From assembly GCF_018991925.1 (NCBI RefSeq), contig NW_024737068.1:849235-913234 (forward strand): a stretch of 64,000 nucleotides of DNA. The letters run 5' to 3'. A program made the translations under genes and the position numbers. The notes beneath the pieces were generated by a model, which was not told where the DNA came from, searched no databases, and saw nothing but the letters and a program-made list of their open reading frames with translations. How positions within the stretch are numbered: the stretch's first letter is position 1; each line of letters opens with the position of its first letter. The stretch comes from Homarus americanus. Taxonomy: Eukaryota; Arthropoda; Malacostraca; Decapoda; Nephropidae. Below, piece by piece: positions 13,065-23,582 of this stretch.

Positions 13065-13212
13065 TTATGGTAAATAATACAATAAGACAGATTGATACTT
13101 AAAAAAAATAATCGCCATAACTTCACATCATTATTTTTCCCCATTACAGGTAAACGAAGGCAGGTGGTCACTCAATTAGCTCAGGTATGGCGTCACTTAC
13201 TCACCGCCTTAC

Positions 13213-13215
<3 letters not shown>

Positions 13216-13246
<31 letters not shown>
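13216..13246. repeat. (AC)n microsatellite
   Basis: About 15 AC units. Confidence 0.95.
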
Positions 13247-13248
<2 letters not shown>

Positions 13249-13359
13249 CAGATACTTATACACTATTCTCAGTCTAGTTGTGTGAGTGAGTGAGTGAGTG
13301 AGAAGACCACCCCCCATGCGCTTCTCTCAGTCCCAGACCTCCATAAAATGTCACTGTGT

Positions 13360-13458
13360 GAAGGTGTGGAACAACTTACCCCCACCCATCCGAGCAAAGA
13401 CTACGCTCCCTTCCTTTAAACCATCTCTTAAAAAATATATATTGTCTAAGTATTAAAT
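13360..13458 (+). pseudogene. Non-LTR retrotransposon C-terminal remnant
   Basis: Reads VKVWNNLPPPIRAKTTLPSF then KPSLKKYILSKY and a stop. This resembles the VWNSLPPSIRxxxSLxxFKxxLKxYL ending common in CR1/Jockey-type reverse transcriptase ORFs. The upstream part is absent. Confidence 0.65.
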
Positions 13459-13925
13459 TTTTTGTAATACCTACTTTATATACCCGCTTTTATTGTACCA
13501 CCAAACCATTTTATCAGAAATTATCATATAGATAGATAAGAAATTACCATTGCAATAAATATATTTCCTAACTAGACATAACCCTGACAGCTCTGTCCTC
13601 TTGCTCCACCTTGATACAACTGAGATATCAACTCTTCTGCAAAATGTTATATATTCTAATATAAATGTAAAAAATAAAAATACAATAAATATCGAAGTAA
13701 TAACCGTGGTAACATGTTGTTATTACCACCATGTTATGTGAACTATTCCAGATAATATTAAATGTTACATAATACTTCCTTGAGATATATGTACAGTATA
13801 CAGTATATCAGGTGCCTACAAGAGAGCTCTGGCTCTCAACTGGCTCAGCCAAGTTAATATTGTGATATTTTTAATCGACTCTGTATCTGTGTTCTTTTGG
13901 CTAAATAAACTGTTTCAATATCAAT

Positions 13926-13926
13926 A

Positions 13927-13965
<39 letters not shown>
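13926..13965. repeat. (AC)n microsatellite
   Basis: About 20 AC units. Confidence 0.95.
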
Positions 13966-13967
<2 letters not shown>

Positions 13968-14019
13968 AGACCGCTCATCATCCACGCCTGAAAACACTTC
14001 CACTAAAGAGCGGCATCGT

Positions 14020-14292
14020 ATACATACATACATACATACATACATACATACATTCATACATACATACATTCATACATACATACATTCATACATACATACA
14101 TTCATACATACATACATACATACATACATACATACATACATACATACATACATACATACATACATACATACATACATACATTCATACATACATACATATA
14201 TACATACATACATACATACATTCATACATACATACATTCATACATACATTCATACATACATACATTCATACATACATACATACATACATACA

Positions 14293-14324
<32 letters not shown>

Positions 14325-14377
14325 CATACATACATACATTCATACATACATACATACATACATACATACATACATAA
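14020..14377. repeat. (CATA)n array, about 358 bp
   Basis: CATA units with scattered CATT and TATA variants. CATT is spaced at 12-20 base intervals in places. Confidence 0.96.
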
Positions 14378-14394
14378 GACAGCATACATACTAG

Positions 14395-14710
14395 TACTAC
14401 ATGTTCACTCGCAAATTGACTCAGTACTACATGTTCACTACAACACTAGTACTACATGTTCACTACAACACTAGTACTACATGTTCACTACAACACCAAT
14501 ACTACATGTTCACTACAACACTAGTACCACATGTTCACTACAACACTAGTACTACATGTTCACTACAACACTAATACTACATGTTCACTACAACACTAGT
14601 ACTACATGTTCACTACAACACTAGTACTACATGTTCACTACAACACTAGTACTACATGTTCACTACAACACTAGTACTACATGTTCACTACAACACATGT
14701 TCACTACAAC
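14395..14710. repeat. 25-bp minisatellite, about 12 copies
   Basis: Unit CTAGTACTACATGTTCACTA followed by CAACA. Ends about 95 bases before the kinase start codon. Confidence 0.93.
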
Positions 14711-14804
14711 ACAAGCCCTACATCACTATAACACACACTCACAAATTCCAACCTAACTAAACAGGTATTATATTCGTTCAACCCCAAATTTTGAGTTGAG
14801 GTCC

Positions 14805-15695
14805 ATGGGTACTTGGGAAGTGATCGGCCAAAATATTAACATGGAAGCTGTGCGAGATCTGTACTGGGACGAGGTGGAGAATCTGGTTCAAAACAACATT
14901 TGCGTTTTAGGGACAGGAACACATGGCACAGCCTACTTAGTTCGGTGGGGTGGGGAGACAGCAGTCCTGAAGGTTGCTCATAAGTCTCATGCGGTAAGAA
15001 GTTTTTGGCAAGAAACTGAAGCCTTGCTTCGTCTCGACGGGGCCGGTGGAGCACCAAGGGTCACCGGCTTCTGCAATGATCCACCAGCTATTCTGCAAGA
15101 GTTCAAGGGCCTCGTCACCTTGGAAGACATCTTAAACCAGCTACATGACGAGCGGGAGACTCGATACAACTTAATAGAGGTGGGTCTGCGGATCGGGGAG
15201 CAGCTTGAAGACTTTCACCGATCTGGTCTCATCCACAATGACCTAAAGAGAGACAACATCCTCGTCCACGGGTCACCATCCAACCCACAAGTCAGTATTA
15301 TTGACGTGGGTTTGGCCTGTTACTCACACGAGAACATTAGGTGTAACAGCGATCCCAACAAATTCCCCTGGATGGCCCCCGAGGTGTGTCTGGGCCAAGA
15401 GAGCACCAGGGCCTCGGACACATACTCCTATGGGGTTTTATTGTCCAAGTTGGCCGTCAAGGCACCCGGCTACCACCCAGACGTGTTTGCCCTCGCCCTC
15501 CAAGCCACGGAGTACAACCCTTATCACCGCATATCTCTGCCGAGCCTTCTTCATCGTCTCCGGGGACTCCTTCGCCACAACCAAGTAAACGTCACGCAAC
15601 ACCCCATCCAAGTGGTTATGCCTCAGCCCCGGTTTATACTCCTACCTATGCCACGACCCACCCAGTACCTGGTCTCACTGTATCAGGTCAACTGA
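14805..15695 (+). CDS. Protein kinase-domain protein, single open coding exon (296 aa)
   Basis: Probable cytoplasmic serine/threonine-type protein kinase, intact and uninterrupted. The residues visible are: glycine-rich loop LGTGTHGT at 35-42, catalytic lysine in AVLKVA (K56), a helix-C glutamate at 70 or 72, catalytic loop HNDLKRDN (144-151, with D146 and N151), metal-binding DVG at 167-169, WMAPEV (189-194) and SDTYSYG (204-210). HRD is replaced by HND and DFG by DVG, so it is a non-RD kinase. The residues needed for catalysis are still present. The domain ends near residue 257 and a short unstructured tail follows. ATG 14805 is the first Met. The frame is open back to a stop at 14754-14756, and an acceptor-like AACTAAACAG ends at 14764, so a 5' UTR intron is possible. 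It is flanked by a 25-bp minisatellite and simple repeats with no neighbouring gene. Intronless structure could mean a retrocopy; no poly(A) tail is seen. Substrate is unknown. Confidence 0.82.
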   Translation: MGTWEVIGQNINMEAVRDLYWDEVENLVQNNICVLGTGTHGTAYLVRWGGETAVLKVAHKSHAVRSFWQETEALLRLDGAGGAPRVTGFCNDPPAILQEFKGLVTLEDILNQLHDERETRYNLIEVGLRIGEQLEDFHRSGLIHNDLKRDNILVHGSPSNPQVSIIDVGLACYSHENIRCNSDPNKFPWMAPEVCLGQESTRASDTYSYGVLLSKLAVKAPGYHPDVFALALQATEYNPYHRISLPSLLHRLRGLLRHNQVNVTQHPIQVVMPQPRFILLPMPRPTQYLVSLYQVN

Positions 15696-15861
15696 GTGGC
15701 GTCTCTCTTATGAAGTTCAAGCTCCTTATAAGTGCTGTGTTAAGTTTATTCTTCACCCAAACTGTAAAACCCACCTCCTCCCTTATCATCCCTCTCCTTC
15801 CTTCCCTCCACCTCTCATTCCCTCCCCTTAGAGAAAGGAAGGGTGTAATCCGTTAGAACTG

Positions 15862-15892
<31 letters not shown>

Positions 15893-16061
15893 GGGAATAG
15901 GGGATAGTGAGTAACAACATGTGATGGTTGACCCTTGGCTCTTGCGTACACTCTCAACCACTTAGTGTATACGTGTGTGTCACAGCAAGAGATAAGGAAG
16001 AGGAGGCGGCAAGGTGTAGGGGACATAATTAAGGTAGACTCGCTTGACCAGGGAGGTTAAC

Positions 16062-16063
<2 letters not shown>
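15696..16063. other. Downstream flank of the kinase
   Basis: No further gene. Contains a C/T-rich patch (15768-15830) and (GA)n at 15858-15889. No AATAAA close to the stop was noticed. Confidence 0.4.

Positions 16064-16124
<61 letters not shown>
16064..16124. repeat. (GT)n microsatellite
   Basis: About 30 GT units. Confidence 0.95.
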
Positions 16125-16126
<2 letters not shown>

Positions 16127-16183
16127 TCACTGGTTAACGCTGTCTCTTCTCAACCTAAAATAATTTTACTTTGCCTCCTCACT

Positions 16184-16189
<6 letters not shown>

Positions 16190-16219
<30 letters not shown>
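16190..16219. repeat. (AC)n microsatellite
   Basis: About 15 AC units, directly left of a MITE fragment. Confidence 0.93.
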
Positions 16220-16220
<1 letters not shown>

Positions 16221-16290
16221 CTATTTAACGAACTACATGTAAAGGAAAGTCCGTTATATCTAGAGTTTGTTATATGTGCAATCTCTACAT
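16219..16290. mobile_element. Partial copy of the TTTAACGGA foldback MITE
   Basis: ACCTCTATTTAACGAACTAC then GTCCGTTATATCTAGAG match the terminal and internal motifs of the element at 4984-5168. Outer boundaries are not resolved. Confidence 0.5.
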
Positions 16291-16337
16291 TATGATGTGG
16301 TTTTATTTTCATATGTTTTTATTTCCTAGTCCGGACG

Positions 16338-16416
16338 AGGAGGGAGAGAGAGAGAGAGATACAGAGAAACAAAAAAGAAAGATAAAGAGAATTAAATAGA
16401 GAGAGAGAGAGAGGCG
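16338..16416. repeat. Interrupted (GA)n
   Basis: Two GA blocks around an A-rich spacer, followed by a C homopolymer of about 10. Confidence 0.85.
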
Positions 16417-16572
16417 CCCCCCCCCCCTGATATGTGTGGTAATGGCGGCTGTGTGAATCTCTCTCCTTAAGCTGTGAGCCAATGTCCTCTGGTTCACTTT
16501 AATTGGTATATACGAGGTAACTATATACTGTACTGGTCAGGTAAGAACTTGCTCCTCACACCCAGTACTCGA

Positions 16573-16576
<4 letters not shown>

Positions 16577-16606
<30 letters not shown>
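16577..16606. repeat. (CT)n microsatellite
   Basis: About 14 CT units. Confidence 0.93.
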
Positions 16607-16608
<2 letters not shown>

Positions 16609-16775
16609 TACCATAACAAACACTACACACACTTTTTAAAACACCACATTAAAACAGGATTATCTTAATTTATATGTTGTCACTCATATTAATCCTGTAC
16701 AGTAATGTGTTTAATTGTATGAGTAATTTATTTCAGGGATTATGTTATTATATGGTTTGGTCTGGAGGGAAACTG

Positions 16776-16910
16776 GTGTGTGTGTGTGTGTTCTGAGAGA
16801 GTGTATGTTTATGTATGTGTGTATGTGTGTATGTATGTATGTATGTATGTATGTATGTATGTATGTATGTATGTATGTATGTATGAATGTATGTATGTAT
16901 GTATGTATAT
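16776..16910. repeat. (GT)n followed by (GTAT)n
   Basis: A short GT run at 16776-16792, then about 25 TATG units. Confidence 0.93.
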
Positions 16911-16925
16911 AAGTAACCATGGTTG

Positions 16926-17050
16926 AGAAAGTGAGAGAGAATGAAAGAAGAGGAGATTGGTGAGAGAATGAAAGAGAGAGAAATGATAGAAAGAGAGGAA
17001 ACAAGAATGACAAAGAGAAAAAAAATAAAAAAGAATGAAAGAAAAATAGA
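16926..17050. repeat. Purine-rich GA/GAAA block
   Basis: Almost pure purine for about 120 bases. Frames here are compositional. Confidence 0.8.
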
Positions 17051-17277
17051 CCCCAGAATGCACCTCCCCTCCTTGTCGCGCCCCTCCCCCCATCACCCCC
17101 ACCCCCCTCAAGGTCTTCTGTAAGGGAGGGGAGGGGGGGGGGTTGACCTCTCAAGCTTTACGAGTCACCTCTCAATGGGTTCAGCCGTGCAAAGCTTAAA
17201 GACGGGAGGAGACCGGAATAATCACCCCCCCCCCACCCTGGTAACTCCACACTCTGTACTGTAACTAGATCTTGAGA

Positions 17278-17345
17278 GCGGGGGGAGTGAGAGGGTGAGC
17301 AGTAGAGGGAGTGGGGAGGAGAGAGAGAGAGAGGGAGAAAGATTT

Positions 17346-17376
<31 letters not shown>

Positions 17377-17382
17377 GAGAAG
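17278..17382. repeat. Purine-rich block with (GA)n
   Basis: GGGAG-rich then GAGA-rich. Interrupted by a few T and C. Confidence 0.85.
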
Positions 17383-17420
17383 AATAGGTTAAGTGTATAG
17401 ATGATTGTAAGGTAACAGAT

Positions 17421-17421
<1 letters not shown>

Positions 17422-17450
<29 letters not shown>
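17422..17450. repeat. (AC)n microsatellite
   Basis: About 14 AC units. The retroelement fragment starts at the next base. Confidence 0.93.
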
Positions 17451-17454
<4 letters not shown>

Positions 17455-17890
17455 AGAAGGTACAGAAAAGGGCCTGCAGAATCATGCTCGGCGCAGAATA
17501 CTCCGGCTACACCAACGCTCTCTCCACCCTGGAAATGCCATCCCTCAGTGACCTCCACCACCAAGCACTGGAAAGGTTTGGCAGTGGACTACTGCACCAC
17601 CCTCGCCATCGCCACCTCCTGCCACCTGCAGCCCCCCGCCCACCTCGCGCAGTCTGCCACTACAACAAAATTCAGCCCATAAGAGCCCGCACTGATAGAT
17701 ATAAGAACAGCACCATCACATCTATTGTTAAAATAATAAACAACTCCTGATTTATGTACTGTACAGCCCTGTAAATGCATTCAATGCATATTATATCATT
17801 ATGTCTAAATCAAATGTAAGTCTGTATATTTTCAGCCACAAGCTGCAACTCTATTAATAAACCGTTTATTATTATTATTATTATTATTAC
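17451..17890 (+). mobile_element. 5'-truncated non-LTR retrotransposon, C-terminus and 3' tail
   Basis: A clean 99-codon frame (17451-17750) reads LEKVQKRACRIMLGAEYSGY, then LSTLEMPSLSDLHHQALERF, LLHHPRHRHLLPP and TSIVKIINNS before a stop. This is the C-terminal part of a CR1/Jockey-like reverse transcriptase ORF that is common in crustacean genomes. About 115 bases of 3' UTR follow, with AATAAACCG and a (TTA)n tail, the usual 3' end of such elements. The 5' truncation point abuts (AC)n. No frameshift is present, so the insertion is probably young. Confidence 0.8.
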
Positions 17891-17905
17891 ACACACACAC
17901 ACACG
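17866..17905. repeat. (TTA)n then (AC)n at the retroelement 3' end
   Basis: About eight TTA units forming the element tail, followed by AC repeats. Confidence 0.9.
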
Positions 17906-18250
17906 CACACAAAGCTTCACAGTAAAAACATATGAACAGATAAACAGATAGCCATACAGACATACAGATAGACGTACACACAGACATACAGCTTCTCAAT
18001 ACGCACATGAAACAGACAGACAGACAGACACTATATGTAAACAAACTCACTTTCGTGGTGTAGATTAATACAGTATAACCTTTTTTTCTATATTTACAAT
18101 TTCTTTCCGTTCTTTTTTTTTTGCCCCCCAGGCTCCGTTGTGGGTCATTTGACCTGTGCCTGGGTGGGCTAATTCCCGTAAAAAACAAAAACAAAAACAA
18201 AAAAGCAAAACACGGGAGTAGCTAAACTTAAGACTGGTGGACTAATTACA

Positions 18251-18310
18251 AGGTCAGCACACTTCCCACCGTGGATAGTCAGGTCAAGTCAGGTCAGAGG
18301 TCAAAGTTCA
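18251..18310 (+). promoter_or_regulatory. Cluster of AGGTCA nuclear-receptor half-sites (DR4/DR1/DR1)
   Basis: Half-sites AGGTCA lie at 18251-18256, 18281-18286, 18291-18296 and 18298-18303, with AGTTCA at 18305-18310. The last four are direct repeats with spacers of 4, 1 and 1 bases. DR1 and DR4 are known binding layouts for RXR-type heterodimers and HNF4-like receptors. Function is inferred from spacing alone; no gene start is evident next to it. Confidence 0.35.
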
Positions 18311-18337
18311 TCTCTCTTAATCTATCTATCTTTCTGT

Positions 18338-18360
18338 TTTCTCTCTCTCTCTCTCTCTCT
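18338..18360. repeat. (CT)n microsatellite
   Basis: About 11 CT units. Confidence 0.9.
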
Positions 18361-18419
18361 TGGTGTAGTTTACTTACCAAATTCATGTTACTTTCTGTAG
18401 GTTAGGTTAAGGTCACTTT

Positions 18420-19970
18420 CGTCTGCTTTCTGAGTGTCATTTGTAGGTCACGTTCTCAGTCACTTAAGAATTTCAGTTTGTCACTTTCTGTTACTTCCTT
18501 TCCCTTTTTGTCGAACGTTACTTTAGGTCACTTTCTGTAGTCTGTTGTCACTTCCTGTAGTCTTTTGTCACTTTCTGTAGTCTCTTGTCACTTCCTGTAT
18601 TCTTTTGTCACTTTCTGTAGTCTCTTGTCACTTCCTGTAGTCTTTTGTCACTTTCTGTAGTCTTTTGTCACTTTATGTAGTCTTTTGTCACTTTCTGTAG
18701 TCTTTTGTCACTTTCTGTAGTCTTTTGTCACTTTCTGTAGTCTTTTGTCACTTCCTGTAGTTTTTTGTCACTTCCTGTAGTCTTTTGTCACTTCCTGTAG
18801 TTTTTTGTCACTTTCTGTAGTCTTTTGTCACTTTATGTAGTCTTTTGTCACTTTCTGTTGTCTTTTGTCACTTTCTGTAGTCTCTTGTCACTTCCTGTAG
18901 TCTTTTGTCACTTTCTGTAGTCTTTTGTCACTTTCTGTAGTCTTTTGTCACTTTCTGTAGTCTTTTGTCACTTTCTGTAGTCTTTTGTCACTTTCTGTAG
19001 TCTTTGTCACTCCTGTAGTCTTTTGTCACTTCCTGTAGTCTTTTGTCACTTTCTGTAGTCTTTGTCACTTCCTGTAGTTTTTTGTCACTTCCTGTAGTCT
19101 TTGTCACTTTCTGTAGTCTCTGTCACTTTCTGTTGTCTTTTGTCACTTTCTGTAGTCTCTTGTCACTTCCTGTAGTCTTTGTCACTTTCTGTAGTCTTTT
19201 GTCACTTCTGGTCTTTTGTCACTCCTGTAGTCTTTTGTCACTTTCTGTAGACTTTGTCACTTCCTGTAGTCTTTTGTCACTTTCAGTCTCTTGTCACTTT
19301 CTGTAGTCTTTGTCACTTTCTGTAGTCTTTTGTCACTTCCTGTAGTCTTTTGTCACTTTCTGTAGTCTTTTGTCACTTCCTGTAGTTTTTGTCACTTCCT
19401 GTAGTCTTTTGTCACTTTCTGTAGTCTTTTGTCACTTTCTGTAGTCTTTTGTCACTCTGTAGTCTTTTGTCACTTTCTGTAGACTTTGTCACTTCCTGTA
19501 GTCTTTTGTCACTTTCTGTAGTCTCACTTTCTGTAGTCTTTTGTCACTTTCTGTAGTCTTTTGTCACTTCCTGTAGTCTTTTGTCACTTTCTGTAGTCTT
19601 TGTCACTTCCTGTAGTTTTTGTCACTTCCTGTGTCTTTTGTCACTTTCTGTAGTCTTTTGTCACTTTCTGTAGTCTTGTCACTTTCTGTAGTCTCTTGTC
19701 ACTTCCTGTAGTCTTTGTCACTTTCTGTAGTCTTTGTCACTTTCTTGTAGTCTCTTGTCACTTCCTGTAGTCTTTGTCACTTTCTGTAGTCTTTTGTCAC
19801 TTTCTGTAGTCTTTTGTCACTTTCTGTAGTCTTTTGTCACTTTCTGTAGTCTTTTGTCACTTTCTGTAGTCTTTTGTCACTTCCTGTAGTTTTTTGTCAC
19901 TTCCTGTAGTCTTTTGTCACTATCTGTAATTTTTTGTCACTTTATGTAGTCTCTTGTCACTTTCTCGCAT
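18420..19970. repeat. 20-bp minisatellite, about 75 copies over 1.5 kb
   Basis: Unit GTCACTTTCTGTAGTCTTTT. A TTCCTG variant for TTTCTG and a TTTTTTG or TCTCTTG variant for TCTTTTG are mixed through it. Occasional units lose 1-4 bases. The left edge decays gradually into AGGTCACTTTC-like sequence. Confidence 0.96.
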
Positions 19971-20092
19971 TTCAAGATAGTGTATGTCATTTTTGGTCAC
20001 TTTCCGATACTTACTGTTTGTCACTTGCTGTCTGTCTGTCTGTCACATGTCAATTTGGTCACGTGGTCTTATCTATTAATTATGGTAAAGTC

Positions 20093-20094
<2 letters not shown>

Positions 20095-20133
<39 letters not shown>

Positions 20134-20230
20134 GAAGAAAAACGGGGAGAAAAAAATAAGAAAAAGTGAGGGAGATAAAGTAAGAGAATAAAACAGAGAT
20201 AAAATGAAAGAAAACGAGAGAGAGATAGAG
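20095..20230. repeat. (GA)n and purine-rich block
   Basis: Perfect (GA)n at 20095-20128, then A/G-rich sequence. Confidence 0.9.
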
Positions 20231-20393
20231 AGATATTTACCCACATATTATATAACACACACAAGCTTAAGGGACAACTGTAGTGTTAGGAGGAAGTACT
20301 TTAACCTCTACACGAGTTCCCCCTCCCATTCTAAGTCGTTTTCCGACCCGTCTAACGTTCCTCAGTCAGAGTTTCCGAGTGGGCGTAGTTGAT

Positions 20394-20505
20394 GGGTGAG
20401 TGGGCATCGTTGATGATGTGTGGATGGCGTGGTTGACGATGAGTGGATGGCGTGGTTGATGATGAGTGGATGGCGTAGTTGATGATGAGTGGATGGCGTG
20501 GTTTG
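20394..20505. repeat. 23-bp minisatellite, about 5 copies
   Basis: Unit GATGATGAGTGGATGGCGTG followed by GTT. Confidence 0.85.
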
Positions 20506-21230
20506 GAAAGGTGATTGGGTAAAGTGGTATGTGGAGGCCAAGCGGGTATGATGGAAGGATGAGGGCGTTAGTAGACTTTTTCGGCATGACAATTGAGTTT
20601 GGCGTATCAAACTTCCACGATAGTGTGAGGGGGCGTACCAATGCTTCCTCGGGGGTATGAGCGGCCGTACCAGAATAGCCGAGGCAGGATTCGGAGAGAG
20701 GGAGATACAGAGAGGGGTAAGTGGGATGACAAGAGTATTCGTCTGGTAACTGGTATGTAGAGCGATGCAATACTAACCCAACCGAACCACCTCAGGCAAG
20801 TCTCCATTCTCATGGCCGCCAGACACACACGACCATCCGAACACACCACTTCCCTACACTTTCCTCACCGTTCTGAACATCTTCGAATGTTTTTGTTCAT
20901 AGACATATATACAATAACAAATTAATATTATAGTTATTTGTTGTGGATTAGCGTTAGTTTGTGGTTTAAGGTGAGGTGTGTGTGTTTCGGTGGTAATTTA
21001 GTATGGCTGCGATTGGTAGTGGTGGTTCACATCTGGCGGTGGAAGAGTAGCGACGGAGCGGTACTAACGCCAGATAATTACTACAGTACTACTCGCTGGA
21101 CAAAATTCCGTCAGCCTAAATTCCACGAAACTGAATCCTGCTACATTAAATCTCGCCACGAAATCCCGCCACGCTAATTAAACTAAATCCCGTTACTAAA
21201 TCCCGCCAGGTTAAATCCCATCGTAAATCT
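20506..21230. other. Intergenic stretch
   Basis: No recognisable gene. Around 21090-21230 there is a degenerate AAATCCCGCCA-type repeat. Confidence 0.4.
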
Positions 21231-21232
21231 CG

Positions 21233-21375
21233 CCAAACTTTGGTTAAGGCATCGTACTCAAGAAGTTGTCGTTGTACTTAAGTGGTTAAGTCATCATACC
21301 ACAAGTTAAGGTTATACTACTCAAGAAGTTAAGGCATCGTGCTCAAAGGTTAAGTCATCGTACTCAAGAGGTTAA
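21233..21375. repeat. Degenerate GTTAAGGCATCGTACTCAAG repeat
   Basis: About six diverged units of roughly 22 bases, related to the better preserved array at 28.47-28.71 kb. Confidence 0.75.
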
Positions 21376-22434
21376 TTTATATTCAGGATAGAGAAAAATT
21401 ACTTAAATGATATATTTTCTTCCGACCAGTGACACACACAATACAATACCTCTCTGCCATTCACTTACGCGCTAATAAGAAAAGTAGCGATGCGGGTAAG
21501 GAATTGGGCGGATGGGAGGATGGGGGCGTGAGTGGGGTAGGTGGAGGGACGTGAGTGGGACAGATAGTGTGGGAATGAGTGGGGCAGATGAGCAAGAACA
21601 AGTACCTTTATAATAAGTGCCAGCACGAGCAATGAACTTAGCCTGGCGTACCACTACACTTAATATAAAATAGGCGGTAGAGAAAAGTTAACCCCGAGTC
21701 CATTCGTCCGCACTGACGCTCGTGGTGTGACATGAGCATTAAACCAGTGTGAATAGAGCATATGAGGCACAGGTATAGGGAGGAAGGGAAGGTAGTAGTG
21801 AAACAGGATATGGTAGGGACAGGAAATGGGGTGGAAGGGTGAGTGGACGCGGACGTGAAGGAACTTAAACTGGGAGCTAAAATGGCGCTATCACTTCACA
21901 TCTTATCCTATGTCCTTTTAAAAACTCTCATTATGCCATTTATCTACGTTTATTTTCTTTTAATTGTTGGTTTAATGTTTCCGGTTTAGTGGTAAGTAGT
22001 TGGTTTATGGGTGAGACTATTATAAACATTATTTATCTGAGGTGGAAATTCTTGAAGGGAAATATGTTTTTGGTAGAGAAGATTAAATTCTTTTATTATT
22101 ACTATCATAAAACCTAAGACAACATTATATACTCACTCAAAAAAACTTATCTCTACAAAATTATGTTGATAAAATATGACACAAGGAACGAAGGATTTTG
22201 ACAACCTTACCACATTGTTCATTATGGAATTCATCGATCACCCTAAGTCGAGATAGTTTTTAGGAGTGATAACTGATAACATGATAATCCTAACCTGGTA
22301 GCCAGATTATTGATAATTTAATGACGTGTTGATAAAAAAGATAATAATTCTTTGTTGATTTGTGGATTATAACTATTAAAACGTTTGGAAAATTAAAAAA
22401 AATAAAGTTTGGAAAATGTTTTTAAAAAATTAGG
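21376..22434. other. Intergenic stretch
   Basis: No supportable gene, RNA gene or element. AT-rich after 21.9 kb. Confidence 0.4.
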
Positions 22435-22815
22435 CAGTTACCATGACAGCAGTGAAGGAAGAGACAGTTACCGTGACAGCAGTGAAGGAAGAGACAGTTA
22501 CCGTGACAGCAGTGAAGGAAGTAGGAGAAGACAGTTACCGTGACAGCAGTGAAGGAAGAGACAGTTACCGTGACAGCAGTGAAGGAAGAGACAGTTACCG
22601 TGACAGCAGTGAGACAGTTACCATGACAGCAGTGAAGGAAGAGACAGTTACCGTGACAGCAGTGAAGGAAGAGACAGTTACCGTGACAGCAGTGAAGGAA
22701 GAGACAGTTACCGTGACAGCAGTGAAGGAAGATACAGTGACCGTGACAGCAGTGAAGGAAGAGACAGTTACCGTGACAGCAGTGAAGGAAGATACAGTGA
22801 CCGTGACAACAACAG
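22435..22815. repeat. 30-bp minisatellite, about 12-13 copies
   Basis: Unit GACAGTTACCGTGACAGCAG followed by TGAAGGAAGA. Being a multiple of 3, it leaves a long open frame on each strand (TVTVTAVKEE repeat on +). No start context, splice sites or homology suggest translation. Confidence 0.95.
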
Positions 22816-22917
22816 TACGGTGATAACAGTGAAACAAAAGACTATCTCTTTGCGTACTCAGTTCCTCAAACATATTGACACACGTGTTGTTTTTCAGGGC
22901 AGCGAAGCAGAACACTG

Positions 22918-22965
22918 GTAGTTGGTTGGTTGGTTGGTTGGTTTGGTTGGTTGGTTAATTGGTTG
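22918..22965. repeat. (GGTT)n microsatellite
   Basis: About eight TTGG units. Confidence 0.9.
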
Positions 22966-23214
22966 ACTGGCTGGATGAGAAGCACAAGACAAGCGATCGC
23001 TCGTCTGGCATAGCGTCCGTAAAAATACATCCTTAGGGTGTGAGCGGACGGCTGGCTAACGTTCAGATGAGGTATTTAAAATGAAACGCCAGACGCTGTT
23101 CACTGCTCGTCCTGGCGTTGTCATAGGCGTGGACAACAAACTATTTTATCACTTTGGTTATCCTTTTGAATCTTTTGATAAACCTAAGACAAAATAAAAG
23201 ATACGAAAAAAATT

Positions 23215-23440
23215 AAGTTATATTTATTTAACAATTGAACAGAACATAAAAAAATAGCCAATATCGAAAATTAGCCCAAAATAGTAAAATAAGAAAAAAC
23301 AGCAAAAATAGTAAAAATGCCCTCTAATAGTAAAAAAATATACCCAATATAGTAAAAATAGCCAAAAATAAAAAAAAAAAAGCCAAAATAATAAAACAAA
23401 TAGCAAAAAAAAGTTAAAAAATAGCCCAACATAGCAATAT
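23215..23440. repeat. A-rich AAAATAGCC/AAAATAGT degenerate repeat
   Basis: AAAATAGT and AAAATAGCC recur at 8-18 base intervals. Confidence 0.7.
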
Positions 23441-23582
23441 ATCAGATCAAATGTACCTTATCCCCCAGGTATCGCGTTTACACCTTGATAGACGCCAGAC
23501 TTTCCACTCTTTGTACCCTGAGTGTTGACATGTTCCTCTGGGGTTACAACAGCTCGCCTGTCACGAGGCTCCACCTGGCTCT

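Noticed and set aside
18120..18200. A possible SINE 3' end with a CAAAAA tail
   Set aside because: An A-rich tail alone is not enough; no pol III boxes or duplication were found.
22443..22823. 126-codon frame with a TVTVTAVKEE repeat
   Set aside because: The 30-bp unit is a multiple of 3, so frames stay open on both strands automatically; no homology, splice sites or flanking exons.
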